DNA of 5,595 nt from Pseudomonadota bacterium (GTDB lineage: Bacteria > Pseudomonadota > Gammaproteobacteria > Burkholderiales > Burkholderiaceae). The position numbers and the translations under genes are program-made. Location: positions 1 to 5,595 of the forward strand of contig JAEZQX010000530.1 in NCBI GenBank assembly GCA_023441105.1. The letters run 5' to 3'. Below the pieces are notes generated by a model. It saw only the letters and a list, made by a program, of their open reading frames with translations, had not been told where the DNA came from and did not search any database. This document shows positions 1-5,282 of the stretch, piece by piece (position 1 is the stretch's first letter; every line of letters starts with the position of its first letter).

Positions 1-228
1 CGGGGGGCGTGGGCCGCGCCGGGTGCGCGCCCCGACCCGGCTCCACGGCTCTGGTCCGGGCCGGTCCCGCCGCCCTGCCCTGCACGATCGCCGGTCGGGG
101 ACCATGCCATCCGGATCGTCGCGCGGCCCGCTCGTCAGCACGGGCCGCACAAGCCGGCCACGTGAACCTCAGAATGGGCAGGCAGGGAATGCCGTCGAGG
201 AATGCCCTTGGAACCAAAGGCCGATCCC
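1..228. other. GC-rich stretch with no supportable gene
   Basis: No reading frame here resembles a protein I recognise. The frames open on either strand have the Arg/Ala/Gly/Pro-rich composition of chance frames in GC-rich DNA. I see no tRNA-like arms and no terminator with a T-run. In related bacteria guaB (IMP dehydrogenase) often lies beyond the DUF4124 gene, but no IMP dehydrogenase start is visible. A weak -10-like CAGAAT at 170-175 could serve the DUF4124 gene, but it has no convincing -35 partner. The stretch is probably upstream control DNA for the gene starting at 229. Confidence 0.5.
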
Positions 229-864
229 ATGGAATCGCTGAATACCCGATCCGGGCCGCGCACCCGTCATCTGCCTGGCCCCCGTCACCGGCCGCGTCGG
301 TCGACAGTCCGATGGCGCATCGTGGTTTCCGCCGCCGCCGTGCTGATGACGATCGCCGGTACCGCCGGCGCCGTCCAGTACCAGTGGCGTGACGCGAGCG
401 GCCGCATGGTCTTCTCGGACCAGCCGCCCCCGGCCTCGGTGTCGCCGGCGCGGATCCTCAAGGCGCCCGCTTCGGTGGCTGCGCCTGCTCCGTCCACCCC
501 TGCCGCCCCGTCCACTGCGTCCGCCGCGTCCGCCGCGCCCGGACCATCCGTCCCGCCTGCGGCATCGGCGGCGGCTGCCTCTCCTGCCGCCTCCCCTGCC
601 ACCTCGTCGGCAGCCGACCAGGAATTCGCGTTCCGCAAGCGCATGGAGGAGCGCGCCGAGCAGGAGAAGAAGGCGGCAGAACAGGCCGAACGGCAACTGC
701 GGCTGGCCAAGGCCTGCGCGGATGCCCAGGGCGACATTCGGGCACTTGAAAGCGGCCAGCGCATCAGCCGCATCAATGCGACCGGCGAACGGGAGTTCCT
801 GTCGGATGCCGAGCGGGCACAGCGGCTGAGCAGCGCCCGCAAGAGCGTCAGCGAGCGCTGCTGA
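229..864 (+). CDS. Secreted DUF4124 domain protein
   Basis: The 211-residue protein is probably periplasmic or envelope-associated and has no known biochemical role. A basic N-terminus is followed by a hydrophobic segment (residues 29-48) ending in AGA, which fits a Sec signal peptide cleaved before Val49. The mature protein opens with the DUF4124 signature YQWRDASGRMVFSDQPPP, a short beta-rich segment common at the N-terminus of proteobacterial envelope proteins. Residues 80-129 are a low-complexity Ala/Pro/Ser linker, and 130-165 form a charged, probably helical segment. The conserved-looking C-terminal part contains ESGQRISRINATGEREFL and is bounded by Cys163 and a final Cys211, a possible disulfide. 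I chose ATG 229 because AAAGG at 216-220 lies 8 bases upstream. An in-frame ATG at 202 has only GAGG directly abutting it. The 3' end overlaps rnfH on the other strand by 17 bp. The family call is firm; the function is unknown. Confidence 0.85.
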   Translation: MESLNTRSGPRTRHLPGPRHRPRRSTVRWRIVVSAAAVLMTIAGTAGAVQYQWRDASGRMVFSDQPPPASVSPARILKAPASVAAPAPSTPAAPSTASAASAAPGPSVPPAASAAAASPAASPATSSAADQEFAFRKRMEERAEQEKKAAEQAERQLRLAKACADAQGDIRALESGQRISRINATGEREFLSDAERAQRLSSARKSVSERC

Positions 865-874
865 CGCGGTTGCG
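838..874. terminator. Inverted repeat across two opposing stop codons
   Basis: Arms 845-852 (GCGTCAGC) and 860-867 (GCTGACGC) are perfectly complementary around a 7-base loop. Below them, after a 2x2 internal mismatch, 838-842 (CGCAA) pairs with 870-874 (TTGCG), giving 13 pairs in all. The left arm contains the rnfH stop (848-850 read in reverse) and the right arm contains the DUF4124 stop (862-864). There is no T-run on either side, so it is not a classical intrinsic terminator. It could limit read-through in both directions or protect the 3' ends of both transcripts. The pairing is seen directly; the function is inferred. Confidence 0.45.
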
Positions 875-1198
875 TCGGCGACTGCGGTCGGCCGCGGCCC
901 GGGCGACTCGCGCGGCCTTGGCGTCGGCTTCGATCGGCGCCAGCACCTCGACGCGGCTGCCGTCGGGCAGGACATCGTCGAGCCAGGCACGCTTGCCATG
1001 GAGGGACAATCCCAGCCTGCCGCTGTCGATCCGCTCGACGACGCCCTGCAAGCCGGCCGCCTGCAGCAACTGGCGGATGGTGGTGCCGGCCGTCACGCGA
1101 TGCCGTTGACGCAGCAGCGATTGCCCAGGCGCGGCAGGATCTCCGGTCGTCGAGACCTGGAGCACGGTTTCCACGCCGATCATCGCGGGCGCGGTCAT
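848..1198 (-). CDS. RnfH family ubiquitin-like protein
   Basis: This small protein (116 residues) belongs to the RnfH/UPF0125 family, called RatB or YfjF in E. coli, which has a beta-grasp, ubiquitin-like fold. The family was named from a link to Rnf electron-transport clusters in some bacteria, but most members sit beside ratA and have no proven function. Visible family features are an N-terminal strand (VETVLQVST), the helix after GTTIRQLLQAAGL, and the segment GRLGLSLHGKRAWLDDVLPDGSRVE leading to VLAPIEADAK, split here as GRLGLSLHGK (60-69) and DDVLPDGSRVEVLAPI (74-89). A basic Arg-rich tail follows. I chose ATG 1198 because a GGGAAA lies upstream at workable spacing. A TTG at 1252 would overlap the ratA stop as TTGA but adds 18 residues unlike the family. 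ATG 1183 is also possible. It follows ratA by 50 bp and is probably in the same transcript. Confidence 0.85.
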   Translation of the reverse strand: MTAPAMIGVETVLQVSTTGDPAAPGQSLLRQRHRVTAGTTIRQLLQAAGLQGVVERIDSGRLGLSLHGKRAWLDDVLPDGSRVEVLAPIEADAKAARVARAAADRSRRRNRVSSAR

Positions 1199-1248
1199 CG
1201 ATGGATTTCCCAGGCTCGCCGGACTGCCACCCGACCGCTGCGTCGGCG

Positions 1249-1686
1249 TCAAAGGCTGGCGGACAGCGCCTCGGCGCGATTGACGAAGGCATCCACCATG
1301 GTCTGCGCGATCTGGCCGAACACCGGCCCGAGCAGCTGGGAGATCAGGCCGCTGCGCATCTCGTAGTCCATCTCGAAATCGACGCGGCAGGCCGAGTCGG
1401 TCAGCGCCTTGAAGGTCCAGACCCCATGCAGGCGCGAGAACGGGCCGTCGCGCAGCTTCATCTCGATGCGGTGTGGCCGCTCATGGCGGTTCTCGGTGGT
1501 GAACGACTGGGAGATGCCCTTGTAGGCGATGCGGATGCTGGCCACCATGCCCTCTTCCGAACGCTGGTGGACTTCGGCGCCGCCGCACCAGGGCAGGAAC
1601 TCCGGATACTCCTCGACCGCGGCCACCAGGTCGAACATGGCAGGGGCCGAGAAGGGAACCAGGGCGCTTTTCTTGACTATTGGCAT
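1249..1686 (-). CDS. RatA / Coq10-like START-domain protein
   Basis: The 145-residue protein is of normal length for the RatA (YfjG) family in the START/polyketide-cyclase superfamily, whose helix-grip fold holds a lipid-sized pocket. Two roles are proposed for the family: in E. coli, blocking association of the ribosomal subunits, and, by similarity to Coq10, carrying ubiquinone or a related quinone. Diagnostic stretches are VEEYPEFLPWCGGAEV (24-39), KLRDGPFSRLHGVWTF (77-92) and the long C-terminal helix from about residue 111. No membrane segment or signal peptide is present, so it should act in the cytoplasm. The start at ATG 1686 gives the family's usual opening, MPIVKKSALVPFSA, although no clear Shine-Dalgarno precedes it. 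It leads a probable ratA-rnfH transcript and is divergent from smpB, an arrangement conserved in many proteobacteria. The adjacent RnfH should not be read as its antitoxin, since no such activity has been established. Confidence 0.92.
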   Translation of the reverse strand: MPIVKKSALVPFSAPAMFDLVAAVEEYPEFLPWCGGAEVHQRSEEGMVASIRIAYKGISQSFTTENRHERPHRIEMKLRDGPFSRLHGVWTFKALTDSACRVDFEMDYEMRSGLISQLLGPVFGQIAQTMVDAFVNRAEALSASL

Positions 1687-1790
1687 GGCGAGACGGCGGC
1701 AGAGGGATCAGCGGCGTGGCAGCCGGCGGCGCGGCAATGGCAGTCAGCAGCATAGCGCACCGGCCGCACGGGCAGGCGGACGTCGGCTGC

Positions 1791-1796
1791 TAGAAT
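1791..1796 (+). promoter_or_regulatory. Candidate -10 box for smpB
   Basis: TAGAAT matches the sigma-70 -10 consensus at 5 of 6 positions and lies 25 bases before the smpB start, giving a leader of about 19 bases. No good -35 hexamer is found 16-18 bases upstream, so it would be weak or activator-dependent. On the other strand a poorer -10-like TATGCT (1749-1754) could serve ratA, again without a convincing -35. Confidence 0.35.
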
Positions 1797-1821
1797 TCAT
1801 GCCCCTCGACAGGCACGGCTG

Positions 1822-2274
1822 ATGACAAGCATCGCAGAAAACCGGAAGGCCGGCTTCAACTACTTCATCGAGGAACGGCTCGAAGCCGGGATGGTCCTCG
1901 AAGGGTGGGAAGTCAAGGCCATCCGCGCAGGCCGGGCCCAGCTCAACGAAGCCTACGTGATTGTACGGGGAGCGGAGCTGTTCCTGATCGGCGCCCACAT
2001 CTCCCCACTGCTTGCCGCCTCGACCCACGTCAAGCCGGACCCGGTACGCACCCGCAAGCTGCTGATGCATGCCTCGGAGATCGAGAAGCTGATCGGCAAG
2101 GTGGAGCGCGCCGGCTACTCCCTGGTGCCGCTGGACCTGCATTACACCCGCGGACGCATCAAGCTGCAGATGGGGCTTGCGAAGGGCAAGAAGCAGTTCG
2201 ACAAGCGCGCGACCGAGAAGGAGAAGGACTGGAAGCGCGAGAAGTCCCGGCTGATGAAGAGCGCCGCGCGCTAG
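1822..2274 (+). CDS. SsrA-binding protein SmpB
   Basis: SmpB binds tmRNA (SsrA) and brings it to ribosomes stalled on broken mRNAs, where it mimics the missing codon-anticodon part so that trans-translation can tag the stalled product and free the ribosome. The 150-residue length is typical. The OB-fold core is clear: [20 protein letters not shown] (12-31), then [15 protein letters not shown] (32-46), [15 protein letters not shown] (73-87) and [12 protein letters not shown] (118-129). The last 20 or so residues are strongly basic and end in RLMKSAAR, matching the C-terminal tail that becomes helical in the mRNA channel. The start at ATG 1822 gives the expected N-terminus; only a weak AGG (1811-1813) precedes it. 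It diverges from ratA and converges on qmcA. No tmRNA gene is present in this window. Confidence 0.97.
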   Translation: MTSIAENRKAGFNYFIEERLEAGMVLEGWEVKAIRAGRAQLNEAYVIVRGAELFLIGAHISPLLAASTHVKPDPVRTRKLLMHASEIEKLIGKVERAGYSLVPLDLHYTRGRIKLQMGLAKGKKQFDKRATEKEKDWKREKSRLMKSAAR

Positions 2275-2281
2275 CAACCGC

Positions 2282-2301
2282 TCCGCGCCCTGGGGCGCGG
2301 A
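2282..2301. terminator. GC-rich hairpin between smpB and qmcA
   Basis: TCCGCGCC (2282-2289) pairs perfectly with GGCGCGGA (2294-2301) around the tetraloop CTGG. It fills much of the 41-bp gap between the two converging stop codons and is the same structure read from either strand. Neither side carries a T-run, so Rho-independent termination is uncertain. It may act as a bidirectional barrier or transcript end. Confidence 0.5.
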
Positions 2302-2315
2302 TCCCCGACGCAAGC

Positions 2316-3278
2316 CTAGCGCGTCACCGCCGGCGGGCCCTGCCGCACCTCCGCGATCCCGGACGACTGCTTGACCACCGCCAGCGCCGAGGCCACCAGG
2401 CCGCCCATGTCGGCCAGGTTGGACGGAATGATCAGGGTGTTGCCCTTGCGGGCCAGCTCGGCGAAGGCATCCACATAGTGCTCGGCCACCCGCAGGTTGA
2501 CCGCCTCCAGCCCGCCGGGTTTCGACACCGCCGCCGCGACCCGTTCCACCGCCCGGGCGGTGGCGTCGGCCACCGCGGCGATGGCCGCCGCTTCGCCCTG
2601 CGCCCGGTTGATCTCCGCCTGGCGTTCACCTTCGGAGCGCTGGATCGACGCCTCCCGCTCACCGGAGGCGATGTTGATCTGCTCCTGGCGACGGCCTTCG
2701 CTGGTGGCGATGACTGCGCGCTTCTCCCGCTCGGCGGTGATCTGCGCCTGCATCGCCCGCAGGATCTCCGCCGGCGGGGTGAGGTCCTTGATCTCGTAGC
2801 GCAGCACCTTGACGCCCCAGTTCGATGCCGCCTCGTCGAGGGCCGCGACGATGCTGGCGTTGATCAGGTCGCGCTCCTCGAAAGTCTTGTCCAACTCCAT
2901 CCGGCCGATGACCGAACGCAGCGTCGTCTGCGCCAGCTGCGTGACCGCGGAGACGTAGTCGCTCGAACCGTACGAGGCGCGCATCGGATCGGTGACCTGG
3001 AAGTACAGCACCCCGTCGACCGTGAGCTGGGTGTTGTCGCGGGTGATGCAGATCTGGCTCGGCACGTCGAGCGGAAACTCCTTCAGCACGTGCTTGTAGG
3101 CCACCCGGTCGATGAACGGGATGATGATGTTGAGCCCGGGCGCGAGCGTCCGGTCGTACTTGCCGAGGCGCTCGATGACCCAGGCATGCTGCTGCGGGAC
3201 GATCTTGAGCGTCTTCACCGCGAAGACGATGGCCAGCACGAGGACCGCGAAGGCGATGGTGGTTGCTTCCGGGAGCAT
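2316..3278 (-). CDS. SPFH/Band 7 membrane protein, QmcA (paraslipin) type
   Basis: The 320-residue membrane-anchored protein belongs to the SPFH (stomatin/prohibitin/flotillin/HflK) superfamily and is closest to E. coli QmcA. Family members oligomerise into ring or cage assemblies and organise membrane microdomains or membrane protease activity. The protein starts with one hydrophobic anchor (about 5-25) and continues into VKTLKIVPQQHAWVIERLGK and TLAPGLNIIIPFIDRV, the hallmark entry of the SPFH domain (25-180). Also present are LDVPSQICITRDNTQLTVD (70-88), MELDKTFEERDLIN (127-140) and WGVKVLRYEIKDLTPPAEI (154-172). Residues 180-250 are Glu/Arg/Ala-rich with repeated SEGERQAE-like motifs, a long coiled coil. 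A C-terminal hydrophobic patch (290-304) follows. The start ATG 3278 has a purine-rich GAGAAAG upstream. nfeD ends 45 bp upstream on the same strand, so the two probably form an operon. The exact cellular role in this lineage is not known. Confidence 0.92.
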   Translation of the reverse strand: MLPEATTIAFAVLVLAIVFAVKTLKIVPQQHAWVIERLGKYDRTLAPGLNIIIPFIDRVAYKHVLKEFPLDVPSQICITRDNTQLTVDGVLYFQVTDPMRASYGSSDYVSAVTQLAQTTLRSVIGRMELDKTFEERDLINASIVAALDEAASNWGVKVLRYEIKDLTPPAEILRAMQAQITAEREKRAVIATSEGRRQEQINIASGEREASIQRSEGERQAEINRAQGEAAAIAAVADATARAVERVAAAVSKPGGLEAVNLRVAEHYVDAFAELARKGNTLIIPSNLADMGGLVASALAVVKQSSGIAEVRQGPPAVTR

Positions 3279-3323
3279 GGTCTTTCTCGCTGTCGTTGCG
3301 GTGGCTTGGAGGGAGGGATGGCG

Positions 3324-3770
3324 CTAGCGGCCCGACCGTGAGCCGGCGACCGCGGCCAGGCGCAGCCGGCTGCCGTCGATCTCGCGGATCAGGAAGCTGC
3401 CCGGCACGGCCGGTTCCCCGGGAAGAAGCTCGGCGTCCCACATCGCCCCGCGGTAGGCGATCCGCGTCCGGCCGTCGGCATCCCAGCGTTCGACCTGGAC
3501 CACCTGGCCGATGTCGAGGTTGACGTCCGGATTACGGGTTGCCGGCAGGTCCGCGCCGCGCAGGGGGCGCAGCCGGCGCACCAGTGCGGCACCGGCCACG
3601 CTGATGACCGCCGCGCAGACGAACTGTGCCGCCACGCCGAAGCCGAGGGCTGCAGCCAGCCCGGCGCCGGCCGCGCCGGCGGCCAGCACCAGCAGGTAGA
3701 AGCTGCCGGTGAACATTTCCGCGATGCCCAGGGCGATCGCGGCCAACCACCACCAGTACTGAATCGCCAT
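3324..3770 (-). CDS. NfeD family membrane protein (short form)
   Basis: The 148-residue protein is of the short NfeD class, which lacks the N-terminal ClpP-like serine protease domain of long NfeD proteins. Short forms are encoded next to SPFH proteins and are thought to assist or bind them (the YbbK-QmcA pair in E. coli). Residues 1-64 are very hydrophobic and form two or three membrane spans: WWWLAAIALGIAEMF, then FYLLVLAAGAAGAGLAAALG, then VAAQFVCAAVISVAGAALV. After a basic turn (RRLRPLRG), residues 84-141 make the small soluble beta-barrel (OB-like) domain, with DIGQVVQVERWDADGRTRI and YRGAMWDAELL visible. ATG 3770 is preferred because the hydrophobic segment begins at once. A longer frame from TTG 3833 would start inside the -35 box of the likely promoter. 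It is the first gene of the probable nfeD-qmcA operon. Confidence 0.88.
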   Translation of the reverse strand: MAIQYWWWLAAIALGIAEMFTGSFYLLVLAAGAAGAGLAAALGFGVAAQFVCAAVISVAGAALVRRLRPLRGADLPATRNPDVNLDIGQVVQVERWDADGRTRIAYRGAMWDAELLPGEPAVPGSFLIREIDGSRLRLAAVAGSRSGR

Positions 3771-3805
3771 CGCGCGAAACTCGGGCCGGGAACGGGAAGA
3801 GCGCC

Positions 3806-3833
3806 ATTCTGAGGCAGCGTGTCGACACGTCAA
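3806..3833 (-). promoter_or_regulatory. Candidate sigma-70 promoter for nfeD-qmcA
   Basis: Read on the minus strand, TTGACG (3833-3828; 5 of 6 to consensus) is followed after 16 bases by CAGAAT (3811-3806; 4 of 6). Transcription would start near 3799, leaving a leader of about 29 bases before ATG 3770. This promoter excludes the longer NfeD start, whose TTG is part of the -35 box. Confidence 0.55.
3818..3829. promoter_or_regulatory. 12-bp perfect palindrome, possible operator
   Basis: CGTGTCGACACG reads identically on both strands. It overlaps the -35 end and fills most of the spacer of the nfeD promoter, a position where a bound dimeric regulator would block RNA polymerase. The regulator is unknown, and a palindrome of this length could still arise by chance in GC-rich DNA. 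Confidence 0.35.
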
Positions 3834-3895
3834 GTCCGGATCGCGTCATCCCCGAAAAGGCCGCCTGACAGGGGAAATACTGGGGTTGCACTGCA

Positions 3896-3924
3896 TTGTC
3901 GGGTGTAGCGATTCCAGCTAGCAT
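3896..3924 (+). promoter_or_regulatory. Candidate promoter for the substrate-binding protein gene
   Basis: TTGTCG (3896-3901; 4 of 6) and TAGCAT (3919-3924; 4 of 6) are separated by the ideal 17 bases. Transcription would begin near 3931 and give a leader of roughly 136 bases. An alternative -35-like TTGCAC at 3886-3891 lacks a -10 partner at good spacing. Confidence 0.42.
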
Positions 3925-3977
3925 CCGGCCACTTGGTGTGTGCCTGGCCGCCGCATCCGAACCGACCGGCCGGCCGC

Positions 3978-4017
3978 CTTCGTACCGGTTGCCTGGTACG
4001 GGTTCCTGGTACCGGTT
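3978..4017 (+). repeat. Three 13-bp repeats in the livK leader
   Basis: Copies at 3978-3990, 3992-4004 and 4005-4017 share the core GGTACCGGTT. The third copy reads CCTGGTACCGGTT, the second differs from it by one base (ACG for ACC), and the first differs only in its left three or four bases. Spacing is 14 and then 13 bases. The repeats lie between the candidate promoter and the ribosome binding site, inside the presumed 5' leader. They could be regulator binding sites or a slippage product. Confidence 0.6.
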
Positions 4018-4055
4018 GTCCCAATTCGCAGGTTTCGTCGTTTTCGCTTAACTCC

Positions 4056-4060
4056 AGGAG
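4056..4060 (+). promoter_or_regulatory. Strong ribosome binding site
   Basis: AGGAG ends six bases before ATG 4067 and fixes that start. A nearby ATG at 4063 is out of frame and too close to be used. Confidence 0.85.
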
Positions 4061-4066
4061 TGATGA

Positions 4067-5212
4067 ATGAGATTCCAACAACACGTCATCGGGCTGGCGG
4101 TCGGTGCCCTGTTTGCCGTCTCGGCAGGTGCCGCGGCCGCGCAGTCCGTCGTCAGGATCGGGCACGTCGCTCCCTTGACCGGTGCGATCGCCCACCTGGG
4201 CAAGGACAACGAGCTCGGCGCCAGGATGGCGATCGACGAGCTCAACACCAAAGGCATCAAGCTCGGCGGCCAGGCGGTGAAGTTCGAGCTGCTCTCCGAG
4301 GACGACGGGGCGGATCCCAAGCAGGGCACGGCTGCCGCCCAGAAGCTGGTGGACGCCAAGGTTGCCGGCGTCATCGGTCACCTGAATTCCGGTACCACCA
4401 TCCCGGCCTCCAAGATCTACAGCGACGCCGGCATTCCGCAGATCTCGCCGTCGGCCACCAACCCGAAATACACGCAGCAGGGCTTCAAGACCGCCTTCCG
4501 CGTGGTCGCCAACGACGGCCAGCTGGGCGGGACGCTCGGCCGCTATGCGGTGAAGGAGCTGAAGGCCAAGGCAATCGCGATCATCGATGACCGTACCGCC
4601 TACGGCCAAGGTGTTGCCGACGAGTTCCGCAAGGCGGCGGTGGCGGCCGGTGGCAAGGTGGTGGGTCGCGAGTTCACCAACGACAAGGCCACCGACTTCA
4701 ACGCCATCCTGACCAAGCTCAAGGGCGCCAACCCCGACCTGGTGTTCTTCGGCGGCATGGACGCGGTGGCCGGCCCGATGCTGCGCCAGCTCAAGCAGCT
4801 CGGCATGAACGTCAAGTTCATGGGCGGTGACGGCATCTGCTCGCCCAAGCTTGCGGAGCTGGCCGGCGGCGCGATGAGCGACGGCCAGGTGGTCTGCGCG
4901 GAAGCCGGCGGCATCACACCCGACAAGGAGGCCGGCATGAAGGTCTGGCGCGAGAAGTTCAAGAAGCAGTATGGCGCCGACGTGCAGATCTACGCACCGT
5001 ATGTCTACGATGCGACCATGACGATGGTCGCCGCCATGCAGAAGGCAGGCTCTTCCGATCCGAAGAAGTACCTCCCCGAGCTGGCCAAGATCACCCATGA
5101 GGGCGTGACGGGCAAGATCTCCTTCGACAGCAAGGGCGACATCAAGGGCGGCAACCTGACCCTGTTCACCTACAAGGGCGGCAAGCGCGACCAGATCGCG
5201 GTCGTGCAGTAA
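4067..5212 (+). CDS. livK: Branched-chain amino acid ABC transporter substrate-binding protein
   Basis: The 381-residue periplasmic protein is of the type 1 solute-binding fold (Leu/Ile/Val-binding family). It captures its ligand and delivers it to an inner-membrane ABC permease. A Sec signal peptide (1-25, ending AAAA before QS) precedes the mature N-terminus VVRIGHVAPLTG. The two-lobed domain fills the rest. Ligand-pocket regions of the family are visible at GHLNSGTTIPAS (104-115), SPSATNP (127-133) and DDRTAYGQG (174-182), then the LVFFGGMDAVAGP region. Cys258 and Cys277 are well placed for a disulfide in the oxidising periplasm. There is no lipobox, so it should be soluble. The start is set by AGGAG 4056-4060. 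The gene appears monocistronic, with a promoter candidate upstream and a strong terminator downstream. No livH, livM, livG or livF lies in the window. The symbol reflects the family only; relatives also bind other amino acids, amides or aromatic acids, and the ligand cannot be read from sequence. Confidence 0.93.
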   Translation: MRFQQHVIGLAVGALFAVSAGAAAAQSVVRIGHVAPLTGAIAHLGKDNELGARMAIDELNTKGIKLGGQAVKFELLSEDDGADPKQGTAAAQKLVDAKVAGVIGHLNSGTTIPASKIYSDAGIPQISPSATNPKYTQQGFKTAFRVVANDGQLGGTLGRYAVKELKAKAIAIIDDRTAYGQGVADEFRKAAVAAGGKVVGREFTNDKATDFNAILTKLKGANPDLVFFGGMDAVAGPMLRQLKQLGMNVKFMGGDGICSPKLAELAGGAMSDGQVVCAEAGGITPDKEAGMKVWREKFKKQYGADVQIYAPYVYDATMTMVAAMQKAGSSDPKKYLPELAKITHEGVTGKISFDSKGDIKGGNLTLFTYKGGKRDQIAVVQ

Positions 5213-5224
5213 GCATCCGCGGCA

Positions 5225-5242
5225 GCCGGCCCTCGCGCCGGC
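5225..5242 (+). repeat. Small inverted repeat after livK
   Basis: GCCGGC at 5225-5230 is repeated at 5237-5242. The sequence is self-complementary, so the copies can pair around a 6-base loop. It lies between the livK stop and the main terminator and could add 3'-end protection. No T-run follows it. Confidence 0.4.
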
Positions 5243-5254
5243 TCGACCAAAGAG

Positions 5255-5281
5255 AAAGGGCGCCCATCGGCGCCCTTTTTT
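5255..5281 (+). terminator. Rho-independent terminator of livK
   Basis: AAAGGGCGCC (5255-5264) pairs perfectly with GGCGCCCTTT (5269-5278) around the loop CATC. A run of six T (5276-5281) follows the GC core. It lies 43 bases after the livK stop and is the only classical intrinsic terminator in the window. Confidence 0.93.
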
Positions 5282-5282
5282 C

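Noticed and set aside
9..392. 127-codon plus-strand frame at the left edge
   Set aside because: It overlaps the DUF4124 signal-peptide region in another frame, has no ribosome binding site, and its composition is typical of a chance frame.
1250..1252. TTG start for rnfH overlapping the ratA stop as TTGA
   Set aside because: This would suggest translational coupling, but it adds 18 residues unlike the family and lacks a Shine-Dalgarno. ATG 1198 has GGGAAA upstream.
169..1292. Long minus-strand open frames opposite the DUF4124 gene (169-999 and 285-1292)
   Set aside because: They are Arg/Gly- or Ala-rich antisense readings of the Ala/Pro/Ser linker and run across rnfH. Stop codons are simply rare in this GC-rich DNA. 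They show no recognisable domain.
1249..1686. ratA as part of a mobile toxin-antitoxin module
   Set aside because: It sits in a conserved housekeeping neighbourhood with base composition like its neighbours. There are no mobile element ends, and the adjacent RnfH is not a known antitoxin.
1905..3341. 478-codon open frame on the plus strand
   Set aside because: It lies partly out of frame in smpB and otherwise antisense to qmcA, both clearly recognised. Its composition is Arg/His/Leu/Asp-rich, as expected of a mirror frame.
3831..3833. TTG start giving a 169-residue NfeD
   Set aside because: The TTG is the first half of the probable -35 hexamer, and the added 21 residues (Arg/Ser-rich) do not match a membrane-protein N-terminus.
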